Notes: generated by a model from the sequence alone, not told the origin. A stretch of DNA of 64,000 nucleotides from Pantoea sp. IMH (GCF_000599885.1 NZ_JFGT01000003.1:62001-126000); one strand, 5' to 3'. Positions 30,313-39,439 are shown, counted from the first letter of the stretch. Numbers and translations are program-made.

Positions 30313-30516
30313 ATGGATAAGATTTTTTACTTAAATAAATTAAGACGATGCCCTTCTAAAGATATCCTTGATATGGTGACCTGCTATATGCGCAGAACAA
30401 TCCCATACCAGGATCGCGCTTCATTTGAAGGGGCATACGATCATCGTAAAGCAGAACTGATTATGAACGAAATTTGTAATGAAATGCCAATGGGAGGGTG
30501 GCAACCGAGCCGGTAA
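30313..30516 (+). CDS. Hha/YmoA-family nucleoid-associated modulator
   Basis: 67 residues with the Hha core: YLNKLRRCPSKDILD, then FEGAYDHRKAELIMNEI and MPMGGW, matching the pattern LRRC...DHR.AEL.MN...IP..W of Hha and YmoA. These small proteins bind H-NS and help silence AT-rich acquired genes. The ATG at 30313 has GGAGAGG just upstream; it is preferred over an in-frame start at 30298. It is divergent from typical Hha (about 40 percent by eye), and no tomB precedes it. It lies inside the AT-rich accessory block. Confidence 0.85.
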   Translation: MDKIFYLNKLRRCPSKDILDMVTCYMRRTIPYQDRASFEGAYDHRKAELIMNEICNEMPMGGWQPSR

Positions 30517-30762
30517 ACGGCATTTTATATTGATTTTTATACAATCTTTTCAGCAGGATAGCTATCTAATTTCAGAGTTTTCTCCCGGTAATCCAGTGCG
30601 GATAGGGCAGTATCTGTTGAGAAGAGCCAGCACTGTTTCCTGTAAGTTTTTTTGCTTAACGTTAACTCGCAAACACCTTCTCCGCTGAAGGCGTTTGCGA
30701 AGCGATTAACCTTGCCGGGGGACCATGTAAAAACATCCTGTCGGGCAATGACGAAAGCGCAC

Positions 30763-31047
30763 TCAATTTTTTATCATCAGCAGACCGTCAAGTTTACTGA
30801 GCAAGGCTTTTAGCGACGAATAATCCTGTTTCATATCGTCATAAACAAATAGAAAACGATTTATCCCCGCCCGAATCGACTGAAGTTCATGACTTTGCAG
30901 CAATGACTCGCTTTGGCGTTCCAGTTCAAGCGCCAGGCTTCTTAGCTCGGGTGGGGCATTTTTAAGTTCTGCAATTAATACATCTCTTAACAGATCGTTT
31001 TTTTCATTTCCATCAGTTACATCAGTTACATCGTTACTTAACGTCAT
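30763..31047 (-). CDS. Hypothetical protein (94 aa)
   Basis: Soluble, probably helical protein beginning MTLSNDVTDVTDGNEKND. The middle part is LRDVLIAELKNAPPELRSLA and the end KALLSKLDGLLMIKN, with many Leu and Glu. GGGTGGGT lies before the ATG as a possible ribosome site. A short duplication (acatcagttacatcagtt) encodes the repeated TDVTD. No family was recognised. Confidence 0.5.
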   Translation of the reverse strand: MTLSNDVTDVTDGNEKNDLLRDVLIAELKNAPPELRSLALELERQSESLLQSHELQSIRAGINRFLFVYDDMKQDYSSLKALLSKLDGLLMIKN

Positions 31048-31344
31048 ATTTTACCCACCCAATAATTAATAAACTAACTTATTATTTAAAACTACCTTTA
31101 AGCCAAAAAAAATAGGTCATTGAGAAACCAACCACAAAGCCGCCCCCAGGCTTTAAAGCAGTGCATATATAGTGAAGAACTAACGCAATTTACCTTTAAC
31201 ATTTATAATCACAACAAAGGTTAAAGCGGGAAAACGATCTATGCCACATCAAAGAAAGCCAGGGTTATACTTTTTGACAGCCTCGGTTTTTATGAGATTG
31301 CGAGGATAACTGAGGAGATTATCGCAACCGCGGAACGAAAACCC

Positions 31345-31458
31345 TCATTTCATCAAAGAAAAATACAAAGCAATACCGCCACTCCAGAAGAGTACGCAAA
31401 AGAGCAACATCAACCACCACGTGCCGCTACGCGAATACGCCTGATTTTCGACTTTCAC
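31345..31458 (-). CDS. Tiny membrane protein (37 aa), possible FNR target
   Basis: From GTG at 31458, which has TGGAGG 7 nt upstream, the peptide is 37 residues with one membrane helix WWLMLLFCVLFWSGGIALYF. The pattern W...L..FW...AL recalls short enterobacterial membrane proteins such as YmiA, but this is an impression only. An in-frame ATG at 31563 would give 72 residues but has no good ribosome site. A perfect FNR box is centred at 31613.5, upstream of both starts. The region between the two starts may be leader RNA of roughly 110 nt. Confidence 0.55.
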   Translation of the reverse strand: MKVENQAYSRSGTWWLMLLFCVLFWSGGIALYFSLMK

Positions 31459-31606
31459 CTTACGCCTCCAGATATTTTCAGAAATAATTTCATTTCCCAC
31501 ATCCAATGACGAAAAGTCATTTTGATTTGAATGTTTTTTACGCAAATCAGGGTGCCCTGGCATCTTTAAATCATCACTAAACCAGGTTAACGGCGGCAGA
31601 CGACAA

Positions 31607-31620
31607 TTGATTTACATCAA
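31607..31620 (-). promoter_or_regulatory. Perfect FNR box
   Basis: TTGATTTACATCAA matches the FNR consensus TTGATnnnnATCAA at all ten specified positions. Its centre is 50 bp before the ATG at 31563 of the small membrane-protein frame. No convincing -10 was found at the class II distance in either direction, so the regulated strand is inferred from the nearest gene. The remaining gap 31621-31825 holds nothing recognisable. Confidence 0.75.
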
Positions 31621-31825
31621 GTTAGGCATGAATTTACTGACATTTTGCAGAGCGGTTTATTTATGCAGGATCAATAAATAAAAAAGGTAAAGCTTGTTAA
31701 TAACCTGCGTTACCTAAACAATTACCGAGAAAGTAAAGGCGCATATGTTATCCGGTTTGTTATTCCGAAACCCAACGGGAAGGATACAGAGCACCACCTC
31801 AGGTGACATGATGCTCTGTGAACGC

Positions 31826-34800
31826 TTAAAAGTGATAAGAAAGCCCGATAAGCCCACTGTAGTCCGTTTTGAACACGCCACCAAAACTGCTTTCCACCTT
31901 CGCGTTTACGGAGAGATCCGGCGTGATAGCGCCTTCAATCCCCAGATTCGCACGATAGCGATTATCGGACCAGGCATCATACTGACGGCTTGCATGGCGA
32001 TCTTTCAGCGTCGTTGTGGGTCCGTTTTTTCCCGGTGAATACTGGTACGCAAGGGAAGCGGACAGGTTCACATTTTTAAGTTCTGCTCCCAGGCCGCGTT
32101 TTTGCACTCTGATGCCCGCATTGCCGAACCAGGCATTGCCGGAACTGAGAGAAACGTCCGCATCCTGCCCCTTCATTGAGTAGCCAGAAAGCATACCGCC
32201 ACTGACGCCAACAAACGGGGAAATCATCAGGGCATCGTTAGCGAAACTGAACTGATAACCGGTTCGCAAGCCACCAGCCAGCATGAGACTATCCCGTTTT
32301 TTACCATTGATCCCCAGCGCAGGATCAAGCGTCAGTTCCTGATTCAGATACATTCCACTGCTGGCCGCATCAGCAAACCATCCGCTCTCAGACTGCCATG
32401 AATAATAGGCTCCCAGGGTAGCCAGACGGTGATCTTCTTTCCCTTTCCCCTCACCTTCAACCTGCCCTTGTGTGTAGCTGGCGCTTACGCCCACTATCTG
32501 CGTTCCGTCCTGACGATCCCAACCCAGATTGAGCGTCTGCTGGCGGGCATTCAGGCCGAGAAAGCGGCCTTTTCTTTGCTCAACGGTGACCCAGGAGCCG
32601 CTACTGTCCGGCGATGTCCGTAGCCGGTCTGTCCGGTTATGTAGCTGGCTGACCGCTTCGCTAAAGATATACTGCCGCGACGCCAGCATTGCCCGCGTAT
32701 TCTGAATAAGCGGTTGATTATCGGAAATGGTGAACCAGTCCTCCGGGTTGAACGCCGGCTTTTTCACCGTGTCGGTCTGACCTTCTGACGCTTCTGACTC
32801 CGCTTTTTCCTGACCGCCCGCCTCAGTTTTTTCGCCCGGTTTCGGCGTGTCCGCACCGGTTTCCGCCTTCACATCATCTTGTGCTGGCGTTACCGTGCCC
32901 GTATGCGGCGTTGAGTCATCTTGTGCTGGCGTTACCGTGCCCGTATCCGGCGTTGAGTCATCCGGCGCTGGCGCTACAGTGCCGGTATCCGGCGTAGCGT
33001 CCCCCGACGCCGGTGTTACCGTTCCTGTATCCGGCGTTGTGTCATCCGGCGCTGGCGTTACCGTTCCCGTATCCGGCGTTGAGTTATCCGGCGCTGGCGT
33101 TACCGTGCCGGTATCCGGCGTAGTATCACCCGGCGCTGGCGCTACAGTGCCGGTATCCGGCGTAGCAGGATTAGGCTCTTCGGGCTGTACCGTCTGATTA
33201 TGCTCAAGTACCCACTTCACCCGATCGTTCTCATCCTTAACCTGATAATTGGGCTGATAGACACTGAAGCCACTGTAGCTGTCAGCAAAGGTGAAATAGT
33301 CATGCGACGTGCCTGCTGGCGCATCAATCATCACCAGATCCTGAACGAGCGCAACCGGCTTACCAGCATCAACCAGCAGGCTCACATCCAGCAGGTTACT
33401 GCCTCCAGTGGCTGAGTTTTTAATAGTGAGCAGATCGCTTTCCAGCGTTTCTGGCTTCACGCCTAACATCACCCTGAGGCCTGACGCATCCAGTGAATCC
33501 ACGCTGAGCGTTTTTGCATGCCAGTTTCCAGCCGGTACCATAGAAAGCGTTGCCCCGCTATCCGCCTGCAACGTACTGATGTGACTGTTATCCGTCATCA
33601 TCCAGCCCGCATCGCCATTCATTGCCATTTGGGTCACGCCGGATGAGGTGACAGCCCCCTGATAGTTCACTTTCCCGAGAGAAAGGCTGGCATTGTTCGC
33701 CAGCCGGACATCGCCCACCACCAGGCTTGCCGGCAGAAGCGATAACGAATCCGCATCGCGGACAGGCTGGCTACAGGCCGCGTCGTCTTGATAAATAACA
33801 GCATAACAACGCCAGCTCTTTTCCTCAGAGGATCCGCTGCCGTTATAGCCGAAAACGAGATTTGCCGACTCGTCAGCAACCACATTTGCCTCCACAAGCG
33901 CATATTCGCCAACCTGGAAAGCCGCGCCTTTGCCCACGCTGATTTCCGTGGCTTTAAACAGCGACGTTGCCCAGTCATCATCAATGACGACGCCTCCCGC
34001 ATGCGCAACCGGCTGGCCTGAAAGAACAAGCGTCCCTTGCTCAGCGGTAAGGTTGCCATTGAGGTTCATTCCTCCTGTCAGGGCTGTGATCGCTGTTGCG
34101 TTCTCAGGGGTGAGGGTAACGTCCAGCGCCCCGTTGGTGGCCGTTTCGTCCACTTCGCCCAGAAAACCACGGAAAACCTGCTGATTCAGCTGGCCTAAAC
34201 GGGAATCGATCACCACATTGAGGTCCGTTCCCAGATAGGTCCAGGTCGCGGTAGAGCTTTTATCGGTCGGGAAATACCAGTAAGACTCAGTGTTTAGCTG
34301 GAAATACTCGGTATCTTTGGTATAGGGGTTGCTGTAGACATAAATTGAACCCGGCGTGCCCCTGGGATTACTGCCGCTGAACTTGTTTAATGCAATATCG
34401 GCACTTTCATAGCCAGTGAGGGTCAGGCTTGCGCGGCGATCGGGGTTGTGGTTTACCAGGCTTGCGCCACTATCGGTATGGTTGATTTTTTTGAAGCTTA
34501 ACGCGTTGCCATGTAAATCGAGCTTGCCGCCACGGTAGCCAAAAAAGATATTGCTGGTCGCAACCTGCTCCGCATCCTCAAGGACGACTGTCGGACGGCC
34601 GCTGACTAAGGTCACTGATGAGAAAGCTTGTTTATTCCCCGAAGCATCCGCGCGCTGATCGAGGATCACCGTGCCATCGCCCACATTGAGGCTACCTGCG
34701 TTACTGCCTTCGGCATTGATATGCAGCGTGCCTGCGCCAATTTTATGCAGCGCGTCGCCGGCCAGGCCATTAACCTGCCAGAGCACCTCTTTGCCCGCGT

Positions 34801-35950
34801 CAACCTCAACGCCGCCGCCAGCCCAGCTGGCCTTGAGTCCATCGGCAGGCTTCACGGTGTAATTATTGGAAAACTGGAGCTTGCCCGCGCCCATATTGAT
34901 CGGTGCGTTAAGGATGATTGCGCCGCCCGCACCGTTAAATCGCAAATCTTTGGTGGCGTCCAGCTCAGCATTACTGGCGGCAGAAGGCGCAACTTCAGCG
35001 TAAGCGGCATCCAGCCCGGCCCATGACCAGGTCGTGTTTAGTTGGGTGATGGCATCTTTATTCCAGTAAACAGATCCATTACCCGCCATGTCGACAATAT
35101 CAGGTAAGGTATTACCGGCAATAATGTTCTGAATATAACCGTCAGGAATATATTCCCATATACTGGTTTCGCTTGTGATTTTGTCATCCACGACGCCACC
35201 ATGCAGAACACCCGCGATTTTCCAGGCTTTATCCTGCTCGTCATAGACCATAATCGGGCTGCCGCTGTCACCACTCATGGTGCCTATTGAGAGCGGAGAA
35301 GTAAGGACGTTATCGGGCCCGTAACTGGTCGCCCGCAGAGAGGTCTCCCGCAGATCAATAGTATTGGCGTTGATAGTACCGCCACTTACCCAGTTATAAG
35401 CTGCGCTCAGCGTAATGCGTTCCGTCTCATCGTCACTGACCTGGCTCTGCGTACCACCACCGATACGGGTGTACCAGGTGTAGCGCGAGGTATCCCCTTT
35501 TCTGATTTCTGATTTTTCCACTACGGCAACAGGAGCCGCATCGGTCACGACCTTATTCAGACGCGGCAGATGAAAATCTTCGTCTGCGAGGGCCGACTCA
35601 TTACGATTGATAAGCGTATAAGTTGCGCCATACTGTGCGCCATTGCCAAAGCCCACCGTTTTATAGCCGGTATTATGGCGCGCGCTGGCGAGATAAGAGG
35701 GTGCCACAAGAGTGCTGAATCCCGTATTTACTACCATGCCAAAATCAGGCACGGTAAAATCAAGATAACCCGAAAGCGAGCCATCCTTTTTATATACGGG
35801 CAAATGACTTTCCCCGACGGTATACCTTCCCAGATTTTCTGCAAAATCCCGGTAATCCTGAACGTCAACATCATGCCGCATAATACCGGCATAAGACTTA
35901 GTACAGATAAAAACAGTGCAGCAAAAAGCCACGCCCCCGAAATATTTCAA
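31826..35950 (-). CDS. S6-type serine protease autotransporter
   Basis: 1374-residue type Va secreted protease. Signal peptide at about 1-21 (ends KSYA). The trypsin-like S6 domain has H92 (SARHN), D125 (DEDFHLPRLNKVV) and S229 in GDSGSP, the order seen in SPATE and IgA1 proteases. A long passenger of beta-helix type follows, with Asn/Gly-rich repeats. At about 930-1025 there is a Pro/Thr linker of 14-residue repeats of the form TPDTGTVTPAPDD, then the FNPEDWFTISDNQPLIQN start of the translocation unit and a C-terminal beta-barrel ending LIGLSYHF. The start is TTG at 35950 with GAGGG 8 nt upstream. It lacks the extended signal region common in SPATEs. The host substrate is unknown. Confidence 0.93.
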   Translation of the reverse strand: MKYFGGVAFCCTVFICTKSYAGIMRHDVDVQDYRDFAENLGRYTVGESHLPVYKKDGSLSGYLDFTVPDFGMVVNTGFSTLVAPSYLASARHNTGYKTVGFGNGAQYGATYTLINRNESALADEDFHLPRLNKVVTDAAPVAVVEKSEIRKGDTSRYTWYTRIGGGTQSQVSDDETERITLSAAYNWVSGGTINANTIDLRETSLRATSYGPDNVLTSPLSIGTMSGDSGSPIMVYDEQDKAWKIAGVLHGGVVDDKITSETSIWEYIPDGYIQNIIAGNTLPDIVDMAGNGSVYWNKDAITQLNTTWSWAGLDAAYAEVAPSAASNAELDATKDLRFNGAGGAIILNAPINMGAGKLQFSNNYTVKPADGLKASWAGGGVEVDAGKEVLWQVNGLAGDALHKIGAGTLHINAEGSNAGSLNVGDGTVILDQRADASGNKQAFSSVTLVSGRPTVVLEDAEQVATSNIFFGYRGGKLDLHGNALSFKKINHTDSGASLVNHNPDRRASLTLTGYESADIALNKFSGSNPRGTPGSIYVYSNPYTKDTEYFQLNTESYWYFPTDKSSTATWTYLGTDLNVVIDSRLGQLNQQVFRGFLGEVDETATNGALDVTLTPENATAITALTGGMNLNGNLTAEQGTLVLSGQPVAHAGGVVIDDDWATSLFKATEISVGKGAAFQVGEYALVEANVVADESANLVFGYNGSGSSEEKSWRCYAVIYQDDAACSQPVRDADSLSLLPASLVVGDVRLANNASLSLGKVNYQGAVTSSGVTQMAMNGDAGWMMTDNSHISTLQADSGATLSMVPAGNWHAKTLSVDSLDASGLRVMLGVKPETLESDLLTIKNSATGGSNLLDVSLLVDAGKPVALVQDLVMIDAPAGTSHDYFTFADSYSGFSVYQPNYQVKDENDRVKWVLEHNQTVQPEEPNPATPDTGTVAPAPGDTTPDTGTVTPAPDNSTPDTGTVTPAPDDTTPDTGTVTPASGDATPDTGTVAPAPDDSTPDTGTVTPAQDDSTPHTGTVTPAQDDVKAETGADTPKPGEKTEAGGQEKAESEASEGQTDTVKKPAFNPEDWFTISDNQPLIQNTRAMLASRQYIFSEAVSQLHNRTDRLRTSPDSSGSWVTVEQRKGRFLGLNARQQTLNLGWDRQDGTQIVGVSASYTQGQVEGEGKGKEDHRLATLGAYYSWQSESGWFADAASSGMYLNQELTLDPALGINGKKRDSLMLAGGLRTGYQFSFANDALMISPFVGVSGGMLSGYSMKGQDADVSLSSGNAWFGNAGIRVQKRGLGAELKNVNLSASLAYQYSPGKNGPTTTLKDRHASRQYDAWSDNRYRANLGIEGAITPDLSVNAKVESSFGGVFKTDYSGLIGLSYHF
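32874..33167 (-). repeat. Seven 42-bp tandem repeats in the autotransporter gene
   Basis: Seven imperfect 42-bp units, each ending gtatccggcgt-like on the + strand, encode 14-residue Pro/Thr/Asp repeats between passenger and beta-barrel. Units differ at several positions (for example gttaccgtgcc and gctacagtgcc), so the array is not brand new, but copy number may vary between strains. The opposite strand has an artefactual open frame. Confidence 0.95.
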
Positions 35951-36608
35951 TAGAGTGCCCTCAAGGAAAAATGTAAATCAGTACATTTATAATCAAAAGG
36001 ATAATAACACCCGATTAAAATTTATCTGAACTCTTCTTATTGCCCTTTGTTTATCAGAACCTAAAGAAACGCAAAAACCACCTAAAACGGATCATAAGCC
36101 ATTGTTTTATCGCGTATAAAAAATCAAACCAAAACCGGAATGCATGTTATAAAAGCATTAATAAAATCATCAAAAAATGCATTTTTAATTACATGGGTAT
36201 TTTAAATGATAATGAAATCTGGCATGAGGATTTTTATCAGCAGAGCATTATAAATTTTCACAGGAAACCTTTCAGGCTATATAATCAGCAGCGGTAAAGT
36301 TAAAATAAATTTCTTTTCAATTTTTATACATAAAACTATATATATTTAAGAAAGCCAGTACAGATAGTTTTCCAGCGCGTATTTCACGTTCCTTAAAGTT
36401 TTTTTATTTTATGGTGGGCAAGCGTAGGGCATAGTTCTGACTGAACATGGACTCTTTGCCAGAAAGAAGACAGACCAAACGCCTTAAACCGGTTAACGTT
36501 TTGCCGCCCCGAGTGTAAGAGCGGCGATCTGTGTGAGTCCTGAGACAGCCTCAAGGCCCCCTTACAGGGTGAGCACGCCATCAGGGTAGCGCTGATAAAC
36601 GGGCCAGC
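35951..36608. other. AT-rich intergenic stretch
   Basis: 658 bp upstream of the autotransporter. 35951-36370 is strongly AT-rich and should hold the autotransporter promoter; an 85-codon Lys/Asn-rich + frame at 36040-36297 has no ribosome site and is not trusted. 36400-36600 changes to balanced composition, with a frame at 36393-36581 that resembles no protein I know. Confidence 0.5.
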
Positions 36609-36854
36609 TTATCGGGCTGGATGATCCCGATGAAAGAGTGCCCACTGCTCAATCCGCTCCCCTGAGGGTAAAGTGCAATAGCCTGTCGTACCTGCATCCG
36701 TTTCAAGGTGTGACGTTTTTCCACCTGACTGCAGGCACCAGTCGGCAGCCGGATTATGCATATTCAAACGCGGTGGCTTGGCGTTCTGTTGTGAACATGC
36801 GGTGAGTAGTAGTCCTGCCAGAATAACGCCTGGCTTTAGTTTATTTTTAATCAT
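36609..36854 (-). CDS. DUF333-family lipoprotein (YoaF-like)
   Basis: 81 residues: signal peptide with lipobox LLTAC, then the DUF333 core NPAADWCLQSGGK and GYCTLPSGERIEQWALFHRDHP, with two Cys likely to pair. E. coli YoaF shares NPAS..C...GG and C.LP.GE.I.EWAL.RRDHPA. The function of the family is unknown. The start at 36854 (MIKNKLKP) has GGGAA upstream; two earlier in-frame ATGs exist. Confidence 0.85.
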   Translation of the reverse strand: MIKNKLKPGVILAGLLLTACSQQNAKPPRLNMHNPAADWCLQSGGKTSHLETDAGTTGYCTLPSGERIEQWALFHRDHPAR

Positions 36855-37516
36855 CCGATAAGTTCCCATTGTGATTTTCATTCAGCATAGCGCAGGCAAT
36901 TTGTATCCACCTGTTGAAGGATAAAAAGGCAAGTAACTCGTTAACTGTCTACGGCCATGGCATGCGGGTATCATCCTGCTGACAGTGATTCGCCTGTCAG
37001 TGTTGCTTTCGCCATCCTGTTGTTCCACACAGGAACTCTAGCGAATAAGCCCTCAACTTCACTTCAACACCGCCCGCTTTTGTTAGGTGGCAGCCAGCAT
37101 TCATGCCGGTGATAATATAATTGCCCTCAAAAAAGAGCATATGTAAATGAAATCAACAATTATCATGCATTATTATCCATTGTAGCTTATTGATTTTACA
37201 ATAAAAGTTTTGTAGAAGAAGTAGTCAGCATCGTTTGCACCTTACAACAATAATATGCAGCGAACTTTACAGAATTTATTTTCGGTCTGCATAATCCTGC
37301 GACTTCAATCCGTAATCTGAAAGGGATGGCCGTATCAGCAGAGCCCGATCGCCTCTCCCCATGAATTATTACCGTGAAGGACGGGTGAATTTTGTCATTA
37401 CATAACGAGATCATCCCTCAGAGTTCCGTTACGGGATGAGGTGAGTGATCGTTGCCGTTGTTACGTTTGAACCCGTCCCTGGACAGGACTGCTTATCTTC
37501 ATTAAGGGAATGATAT
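36855..37516. other. Intergenic, no gene recognised
   Basis: 662 bp between divergent yoaF-like and BOF genes. A frame at 37196-37414 on the minus strand has no supporting features. The part just before 37517 contains TAAGGGAATGATAT, the ribosome site of the BOF gene. Confidence 0.5.
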
Positions 37517-37831
37517 ATGAAAAAAACGCTATGGATTCTTCTTACCTTACTCGGTTCAACATCCGCCTTTGCCCGACAGTAAGTGACCGTCGCGCAGGCC
37601 AAAAAAATGCATGACGATCGTCACGTGGCGATAACGGGAACCATCAGCGGTCGGGCTGATGACGATCATTACTGGCTACAGGATTCAACCGGCCGTATCC
37701 GTATTGATGTGGATGACGACGATGATGATGGCCGTTACCTGATTGGTAAAAAGGTCCGGATAACCGGTGAAATCGATCGTGATGATGGACATAACGAAAT
37801 CAGCGCCGATCGCGTTTATATCCTGGAGTAA
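37517..37831 (+). pseudogene. BOF-family periplasmic protein gene with in-frame stop
   Basis: An ATG at 37517 with AAGGGAAT upstream opens a clear signal peptide (MKKTLWILLTLLGSTSAFA), but codon 22 (37580-37582) is TAA. The same frame continues at once with GTG and VTVAQAKKMHDDRHVAITG, then an OB-fold of the YgiW/YdeI (BOF) type with HYWLQDSTGRIRIDV, an Asp run and VRITGEIDRDDGHNEISAD. The stop thus separates export signal from mature domain by one or two residues. A single change (for instance GAA to TAA) would explain it. Re-initiation at GTG 37583 would give an 82-residue cytoplasmic protein. The terminator downstream is intact. Confidence 0.85.
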
Positions 37832-37919
37832 ACCCTCAGTCTTAAATCAGGTCAGCACCCGGAAAGAATCTGTAAATACGTATGCCTTACGGGTTGTTTA
37901 TTAAATAATACGATGTAAC

Positions 37920-37947
37920 AAAAGCACGCCAGCCTTAGCGTGCTTTT
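37920..37947 (+). terminator. Terminator downstream of the BOF gene
   Basis: Stem AAAAGCACGC / GCGTGCTTTT followed by ACTTTT. The remainder of gap 37832-38165 shows no gene. Confidence 0.8.
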
Positions 37948-38165
37948 ACTTTTCAGGCATGCCTGTTTTGCGCATCAACAACGCCGCATTCGCGCTGGGG
38001 AGAAGGGAAAACCAGCGGCGCATTCGTGACGGGGGGATGTATTTATAGCCTCGACTCAGTTAATAAGCAAAAAGGAAAACTCTATAATATTACGCCGACT
38101 GATAAAACCTGCTAATTAAAAAGCTGCTATTACTCATCAGAAGCAACGTTGAAATCCAACTTTGT

Positions 38166-38804
38166 CTAAAGTTCCCTTTCGTTGATCACCCCCATATAAA
38201 GCTCAAGTAGTGAGATATTATTAAGTAAGGCATGAAATTCACGATCGCCTTTGAGATCATATTTTTTCATCACGTTATACTTATGTGCGTAAATCGTTTT
38301 TACAGATAAGCCAAGTGATGCCGCTGTTTCACGCACTGTATTTCCATTTTTTAAATAACTCATGACTCTTAGTTGTACCAGAGACATTCGTGCATAACTG
38401 CATCTGATACAGTCTGTCGGCCTGTAGATTTTTGACGCCTCCGCACGCGCGACCGCCCATGCCTTAATCATTTTTTCTCTGACTTTTAGGACAGATTCAG
38501 TACGATCGATGACAGTCAAAGCCTGATAACAGACCGGAAGCTGCGCAGAAATAATACTTTCTGTTCGATCGACAAAAACCAGCAGCACACTTCCTTTTTT
38601 TCGATAGCGATAGGCAGGCTGACACATAAAAAGTCGCCATCGGGAGACGCTGAGGATAATGAAATCAGCGTCTTTCAGGCTTTCGCTATCAAAACCTGAA
38701 GAAAAATCGATATCAACACTTGATAATAGTGTTTCTTCAAGTATCACAGAGATGCCAAGCCTGAAATAATAATCTTCATCCGTGCAAACTACTTTAACTG
38801 TCAT
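38166..38804 (-). CDS. LuxR-type HTH regulator with degenerate receiver
   Basis: 212 residues. The C-terminal 70 are a LuxR/GerE helix-turn-helix: MSLVQLRVMSYLKNG, then VRETAASLGLSVKTIYAHKY. The N-terminal part (VKVVCTDEDYYFRLGISVIL) looks like a CheY fold, but the phospho-acceptor position is not evident, as in RcsB-like or BglJ-like auxiliary regulators. AGAAGGAAT precedes the ATG. It lies 44 bp after the regulator gene at 38849-39439 on the same strand, so they probably form an operon. Targets unknown; the nearby autotransporter is a candidate only by proximity. Confidence 0.85.
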   Translation of the reverse strand: MTVKVVCTDEDYYFRLGISVILEETLLSSVDIDFSSGFDSESLKDADFIILSVSRWRLFMCQPAYRYRKKGSVLLVFVDRTESIISAQLPVCYQALTVIDRTESVLKVREKMIKAWAVARAEASKIYRPTDCIRCSYARMSLVQLRVMSYLKNGNTVRETAASLGLSVKTIYAHKYNVMKKYDLKGDREFHALLNNISLLELYMGVINEREL

Positions 38805-38848
38805 TTTCTATTCCTTCTGGCATCTCAAAATAACGATACTATTTTTGG

Positions 38849-39439
38849 CTAGATAAACTTCCCGTTAACCAGCTCAAGTTCTCCCTTTTCTTTTAACTCT
38901 TTCAATACTCTTGAAATGGAGCTTTTAGAAAGATGCGAACTGTTTTCAATCAGATAAAGTGCTGAAAAACGCTTCTTCAGATGCGGCGGCAGTTTTTTCC
39001 AACGGCCAATCAGGGATAGCACTTCGTCATGCGAGTTACCCTTGGGCAACTGAATATAATTCATTAAATCTGAATACTGTCCTGACAGGATGGACATAGC
39101 ATCATGAAACAAATCCTTTTCAAATATCAGGCGCCAAAATGACTCATAGTCAATAAAGCTAATCTTGCCATAATCTATCCTTTCCAGGTAGACGGGTGGA
39201 TCATCCAGCGCAGGAGTGACGCCCACTACCGAGGGAGCGGAGAGGATATTAAGAACCTTATTCTCTCCCTTCAATTTCAGTAAAAAATCGCCATCGAGAA
39301 TGAACATGACCCGACGGACATTATCTTTAGTCAGATGATAACGGCGTTTGCCTCGCGATATTTCATCGGGATTTGCAATTTGCGTATAACCCGCCAATGT
39401 ATCGATGATTCGCTCATGATTTTCAGTAACTCTAAACAT
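38849..39439 (-). CDS. IprA/Crp-superfamily-like HTH regulator
   Basis: 196 residues. The N-terminal half resembles a cyclic-nucleotide-binding beta-roll (VRRVMFILDGDFLLKL, VVGVTPALDDPPVYLERI) without the phosphate-binding cassette of CRP. The C-terminal half is a winged helix with SSHLSKSSISRVLKELKEKG. The layout recalls YaiV/IprA of E. coli and Salmonella, a regulator linked to oxidative stress. Family assignment is by recollection of layout, not by alignment. First gene of a two-gene regulator operon. Confidence 0.7.
   Translation of the reverse strand: MFRVTENHERIIDTLAGYTQIANPDEISRGKRRYHLTKDNVRRVMFILDGDFLLKLKGENKVLNILSAPSVVGVTPALDDPPVYLERIDYGKISFIDYESFWRLIFEKDLFHDAMSILSGQYSDLMNYIQLPKGNSHDEVLSLIGRWKKLPPHLKKRFSALYLIENSSHLSKSSISRVLKELKEKGELELVNGKFI

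Noticed and set aside
32874..33167. Possible CRISPR-like array
   Set aside because: Units are contiguous 42-bp coding repeats without spacers and encode a Pro/Thr linker.
32847..33197. 116-residue + strand frame with strong repeats opposite the autotransporter
   Set aside because: It is the complement of the 42-bp linker repeats; repeats of a length divisible by three keep several frames open. No ribosome site or start context.
36393..36581. 62-codon minus frame between the autotransporter and the DUF333 gene
   Set aside because: Cys/His/Ser-rich with no family match or ribosome site; I could not tie it to an insertion sequence.
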